64,000 nt of DNA from Chryseobacterium lactis (lineage in GTDB: Bacteria > Bacteroidota > Bacteroidia > Flavobacteriales > Weeksellaceae), in assembly GCF_003815875.1 (NCBI RefSeq), contig NZ_CP033924.1, positions 1,364,001 to 1,428,000 of the forward strand. The letters run 5' to 3'. This document shows, piece by piece, positions 61,528-64,000 of the stretch. A model generated the notes under the pieces. It was not told where the DNA came from and did no database searches. It worked only from the letters and a program-made list of their open reading frames with translations. The first letter of the stretch is position 1; the number at the start of each line of letters is the position of its first letter. The translations under genes were made by a program, and so were the position numbers.

Positions 61528-62016
61528 ATGAATTTAGATTTTTATAAAAAGCAAGCTGTACAAAAGCAGAAAGAACATAAAAAATTTCTGGACGGATTAA
61601 AGAAAAAACCGCCCAAGAACCTTGATTATATTGTGCAGGAAACCCATGAAGAAGTTTTTGATGAAATAGATTGTTTGCAATGTGCCAATTGCTGCAAAAC
61701 AACCGGCCCATTATACACAGAAAAAGATATTGAACGTATAGCGAAACATCTCCGTATGAAATCTGCCGATTTTGAGGCTAAATTTTTAAGAGTAGATGAA
61801 GATAATGATAAGGTATTGCAGAATCTTCCCTGTTTTTTCCTGAATACAGACAATACCTGTTCAATCTACGAGGTAAGGCCGAAAGCCTGCCGCGAATATC
61901 CACACACTGATCGGAAAAAGATCTATCAGATTAATAACCTGATGCTTAAAAATACGGTTATCTGTCCTGCAGCATTTGAGTTCGTAGAAAAGATGATGAA
62001 GAATGTCGGTAAATAA
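61528..62016 (+). CDS. YkgJ-family cysteine-cluster protein
   Basis: The 162-residue protein has the YkgJ CxCGxCC-like cluster, here CLQCANCCKTTGPLYTEKDI. Later cysteines lie in LPCFFLNTDNTCSIYEVRP and KACREYPHTDRKKIYQINN, the CxxYxxRPxxCRxYP signature. These proteins probably bind a zinc or iron-sulfur centre; function unknown. It starts at the base after the channel stop, so the two are co-transcribed. Confidence 0.9.
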   Translation: MNLDFYKKQAVQKQKEHKKFLDGLKKKPPKNLDYIVQETHEEVFDEIDCLQCANCCKTTGPLYTEKDIERIAKHLRMKSADFEAKFLRVDEDNDKVLQNLPCFFLNTDNTCSIYEVRPKACREYPHTDRKKIYQINNLMLKNTVICPAAFEFVEKMMKNVGK

Positions 62017-62332
62017 AGATTGAGGCGCGAAATAATATTGGAAAGTTCTTACAGGAAATAATTAGCAGGTGAGAGTTTTTAAATTAAACGCTTAACCATG
62101 TCAAGGTTTTAAACCTTGACATGATTGAAATTTCTTCAAGAAAGAAAGTTTGGAGTTCTTTTCAACCGGGATAAATTGCAACCTGGAGCTTTAATCTTCA
62201 AGCCAATAACATTGGGAATCTTTTTTGCAAAATCCTCTTAAATAGTTATAAAGTCCGTTAAATAAGTTTGTTACGCATAATTTTTTTAAATGGTGTCTCG
62301 TTTAAGTTAAACAATCATTTAAATATTATATT
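62017..62332. other. 316-bp intergenic region with palindrome and -7 box
   Basis: No gene is seen. It holds the 27-bp palindrome listed separately and an exact -7 match TAAGTTTG (62263-62270), 63 bp before the next start codon. A TTG lies 35 bp upstream of that box, too far to count as -33. Confidence 0.5.
62097..62123. repeat. 27-bp palindromic intergenic repeat
   Basis: Two perfect 13-bp arms (catgtcaaggttt / aaaccttgacatg) flank a single T. It has no T-run and lies 81 bp after the YkgJ gene. It looks like an extragenic palindromic element rather than a terminator; only one copy is in the window. Confidence 0.55.
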
Positions 62333-62632
62333 ATGAAAAAGTTATTTTTAACGGCAGCGATCACATTCGTCGGAGTAATCGCAGTATCGGCCCAGACACA
62401 ACCTCAAAAACCGGCCGAGAATACAACTAATACCCAAACAACTACTCAGACACAACCAATGAAGACGCAGACGACTACAGAGTCTACTACTTCTACGACA
62501 AGTGATCCTAAGCAGACCACCACAACGGATGTTGCTGCTCCCGCAACTGAGGCAGCACCTGCAACTACCATGGAGGCTACGAAACCTGCAGAAGCAACAA
62601 AACAAGAAAAGAAATCTAAGAAGAAAAAGTGA
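62333..62632 (+). CDS. Secreted Thr/Gln/Ala-rich low-complexity protein
   Basis: The 99-residue protein has a signal peptide (MKKLFLTAAITFVGVIAVSA, cut before QTQPQ). The rest is almost wholly T, Q, P, A and E (TTQTQPMKTQTTTESTTSTT) and ends EKKSKKKK. It is intrinsically disordered, perhaps a wall- or surface-associated spacer. A good terminator and a -7 promoter match support expression. No function can be assigned. Confidence 0.75.
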   Translation: MKKLFLTAAITFVGVIAVSAQTQPQKPAENTTNTQTTTQTQPMKTQTTTESTTSTTSDPKQTTTTDVAAPATEAAPATTMEATKPAEATKQEKKSKKKK

Positions 62633-62657
62633 TAATACTTTAGCAAACACTAGTCGG

Positions 62658-62690
62658 AGTCCTGGAATTTTATATTTCAGGACTTTTTTT
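62658..62690. terminator. Bidirectional terminator overlapping the DUF1801 stop
   Basis: A stem (agtcctggaa / tttcaggact, one G-U) is followed by a run of seven T. The convergent DUF1801 gene ends inside it, so its last codons double as the terminator arm. Confidence 0.75.
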
Positions 62691-63045
62691 GATCGATCTG
62701 TGCTATCCTGAATTGCACAATCTTGCTAATTAAATCTACTGGAACATCTACATCGATAGGAAATTGTACTGCACCCTTTGAATATTTATATTGCCTTTCT
62801 TTAAAATCTTTTTCAAAATTTTTAATGCCTTCAGCGCCGGGATAGAATCCGATGTGCTTTTTATACCCCGCAAAGTAAACTAAAGGTTTTCCTTTATATT
62901 TGAAAGCAGGCATCTGATACCCTATATATTCCTCCAGATCAGAAGCCTGAGAGTGTATCATTTTTCTGAGGTCCAGGAGTTTCTCCTGAACCTCTAGAGG
63001 AAACAAGAGAATATAGTCATTAATAGTTGTAAAGGTGTTTTTCAT
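62677..63045 (-). CDS. DUF1801 (YdhG-like) protein
   Basis: Start MKNTFTTINDYILLFPLEVQ gives 122 residues. DUF1801 marks are present: LDLRKMIHSQASDLEEYIGY, MPAFKYKGKPLVYFAGYKKH, IGFYPGAEGIKNFEKDFKE and SKGAVQFPIDVDVP. These small cytoplasmic proteins belong to the YdhG fold (iron chaperone frataxin-like) and have no firm function. A longer reading from 63096 adds 17 unconserved residues. Confidence 0.88.
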   Translation of the reverse strand: MKNTFTTINDYILLFPLEVQEKLLDLRKMIHSQASDLEEYIGYQMPAFKYKGKPLVYFAGYKKHIGFYPGAEGIKNFEKDFKERQYKYSKGAVQFPIDVDVPVDLISKIVQFRIAQIDQKKS

Positions 63046-63061
63046 ACCTGTAAAAATAAAA

Positions 63062-63085
63062 AAAGCACTGCATATAGCAGTGCTT
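63062..63085 (-). terminator. Second terminator-like hairpin downstream of gdhA
   Basis: The stem aaagcactgc / gcagtgcttt with loop ATATA is followed on the minus strand by TTTTTTTA. It lies between the gdhA terminator and the DUF1801 start, so it stops read-through from gdhA. Confidence 0.7.
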
Positions 63086-63139
63086 TCTCCTTTCACTTTT
63101 TACTTTTTTCCCATTATCCCGGGAACAGGCTATATCAAA

Positions 63140-63166
63140 AAAGGTCGGGAGTTTTTCCCAACCTTT
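63140..63166 (-). terminator. Terminator of gdhA
   Basis: An 11-bp stem (aaaggtcggga / tcccaaccttt, one wobble) followed on the minus strand by TTTTT, 12 bp after the gdhA stop. Confidence 0.75.
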
Positions 63167-63177
63167 ATTTTTTTATG

Positions 63178-64000
63178 TTACACAACTCCTTGAGCCAACA
63201 TTGCTTCTGCTACTTTTACGAAGCCGGCAATATTTGCACCCTTTACGTAGTTTACATAACCGTCTTCATCTTTTCCGTAGTCTCTACAAGCTTTATGAAT
63301 ACCGATCATGATCTCCTTTAATCTTGCATCAACTTCTTCAGAAGTCCAGTTCAGACGGATAGAGTTTTGTGTCATCTCTAATCCTGATGTTGCAACACCT
63401 CCAGCATTGGAAGCTTTACCAGGAGAGAATAATACTTTATTATCTAAGAAATAGTTGATGGCGTCTAGTGTAGAAGGCATGTTTGCAGCTTCAGTTACAC
63501 ATACACATCCGTTTTCAACTAATACTCTTGCATCTTCTAAGTCTAGTTCGTTTTGAGTTGCAGAAGGGAATGCTACATCACACTTCACTTCCCAAGGACG
63601 TTTTCCAGCGTGGAATTCAGCAGACGGATATTTTTTAGCATAATCTTCAGCTCTGTTGTTTCCTGAAGATCTTAGTTCTAATAAATAATCAATTTTATCT
63701 CCGCTGATACCATCTTTGTCATAAATATATCCGTCAGGACCAGAGATTGTTACTACTTTAGCACCAAGTTCAGTTGCTTTTTTGATAACCCCCCAAGCTA
63801 CGTTTCCGAAACCTGATACTGATACTGTTTTCCCTTGGAAATTTTGTCCGATAGTCTTAAGCATCTGCTCTGCGAAGTATACCACACCGTATCCTGTAGC
63901 TTCAGGACGAATTAATGAACCTCCGTAAGCAAGACCTTTTCCTGTAAGAACTCCGGTAAACTCGTTTCTGATTTTCTTGTACTGTCCGAATAAATATCCG
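63178..64000 (-). CDS. gdhA: NADP-type glutamate dehydrogenase, C-terminal part (partial)
   Basis: The frame is open to the window edge and gives the last 273 residues of about 450. It has RNEFTGVLTGKGLAYGGSLI and RPEATGYGVVYFAEQML at the domain junction, the NADP-binding QGKTVSVSGFGNVAWG, then PNELDLEDARVLVENG-type segments and KASNAGGVATSGLEMTQNS. It makes glutamate from 2-oxoglutarate and ammonia in the cytoplasm. The N-terminal substrate domain lies beyond 64000. Confidence 0.95.
   Translation of the reverse strand, partial: GYLFGQYKKIRNEFTGVLTGKGLAYGGSLIRPEATGYGVVYFAEQMLKTIGQNFQGKTVSVSGFGNVAWGVIKKATELGAKVVTISGPDGYIYDKDGISGDKIDYLLELRSSGNNRAEDYAKKYPSAEFHAGKRPWEVKCDVAFPSATQNELDLEDARVLVENGCVCVTEAANMPSTLDAINYFLDNKVLFSPGKASNAGGVATSGLEMTQNSIRLNWTSEEVDARLKEIMIGIHKACRDYGKDEDGYVNYVKGANIAGFVKVAEAMLAQGVV

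Noticed and set aside
1..64000. CRISPR array, prophage, insertion sequence, tRNA or rRNA
   Set aside because: No regularly spaced repeats, integrase or transposase, att-like duplications or structured RNA genes were recognised by eye on either strand.

Overview
The window looks like chromosomal DNA from a Chryseobacterium-type flavobacterium (Bacteroidota, Weeksellaceae). The evidence is AT-rich DNA with few Shine-Dalgarno sequences and TAnnTTTG-type -7 promoter elements. It also includes a type IX secretion sorting domain, PorT-like outer-membrane barrels, an S46 dipeptidyl-peptidase, many Bacteroidota lipoproteins, and small peptides with the Chryseobacterium-style leader KLTKxELKEINGG. The genus is inferred; no rRNA or tRNA gene is present to confirm it.

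Layout. 1-5.9 kb: end of an unknown gene, a bestrophin-family channel, a broken rhuM, a JmjC-like cupin, a GNAT acetyltransferase and mutS. 5.9-8.3 kb: five tandem paralogous four-cysteine leader peptides on the minus strand, divergent from two exported thioredoxin-fold proteins. 8.3-16.1 kb: small membrane and lipoproteins, a BaiN-like flavoprotein, a thioesterase, thiL with a tiny membrane protein, an AraC regulator and a Bcr/CflA-type exporter. 16.2-20.1 kb: a LytS/LytTR two-component system with a PorT-like barrel, and an eight-cysteine leader peptide. 20.2-27.2 kb: pepT, HMG-CoA lyase, a sulfurtransferase, a DUF59 protein, a 3'-5' exonuclease, CsaA, a HExxH protein and an ATP-grasp enzyme.

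27.3-37.0 kb: a universal stress protein, a second LytS/LytTR pair, a second PorT-like barrel and a complete RND tripartite efflux operon. Copies of a 9-mer (about WACRNTTSA), mostly paired exactly 21 bp apart, lie in front of all four transcription units, so this block reads as one LytTR regulon. 37-43 kb: a DUF4840 lipoprotein, an ECF sigma factor overlapping an anti-sigma-like/outer-membrane-barrel fusion, a T9SS-secreted protein and a ComM/YifB ATPase. 43-50 kb: a free-standing A-PCP-reductase (NRPS-like) enzyme, a spondin-domain lipoprotein, a tailspike-like beta-helix protein without signal peptide, and a YdeI/DUF1905 protein. 50-64 kb: a DPP7-like S46 peptidase, a META lipoprotein, a decayed secreted-protein gene, a LytTR regulator whose receiver Asp is Glu, hflX, Na+/H+ and Ca2+/H+ antiporters, an AlkD-like protein, a truncated hemoglobin, a Kir-like K+ channel, a YkgJ cysteine-cluster protein, a Thr/Gln-rich secreted protein, a DUF1801 protein and the C-terminal part of glutamate dehydrogenase.

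The most unusual items are the five-peptide cysteine array with its promoter and internal terminator, the 21-bp-periodic operator set around the RND operon, the D-to-E pseudo-receiver, the single-chain anti-sigma/barrel protein, and the orphan NRPS-like reductase. No CRISPR array, insertion sequence, tRNA or rRNA was seen.
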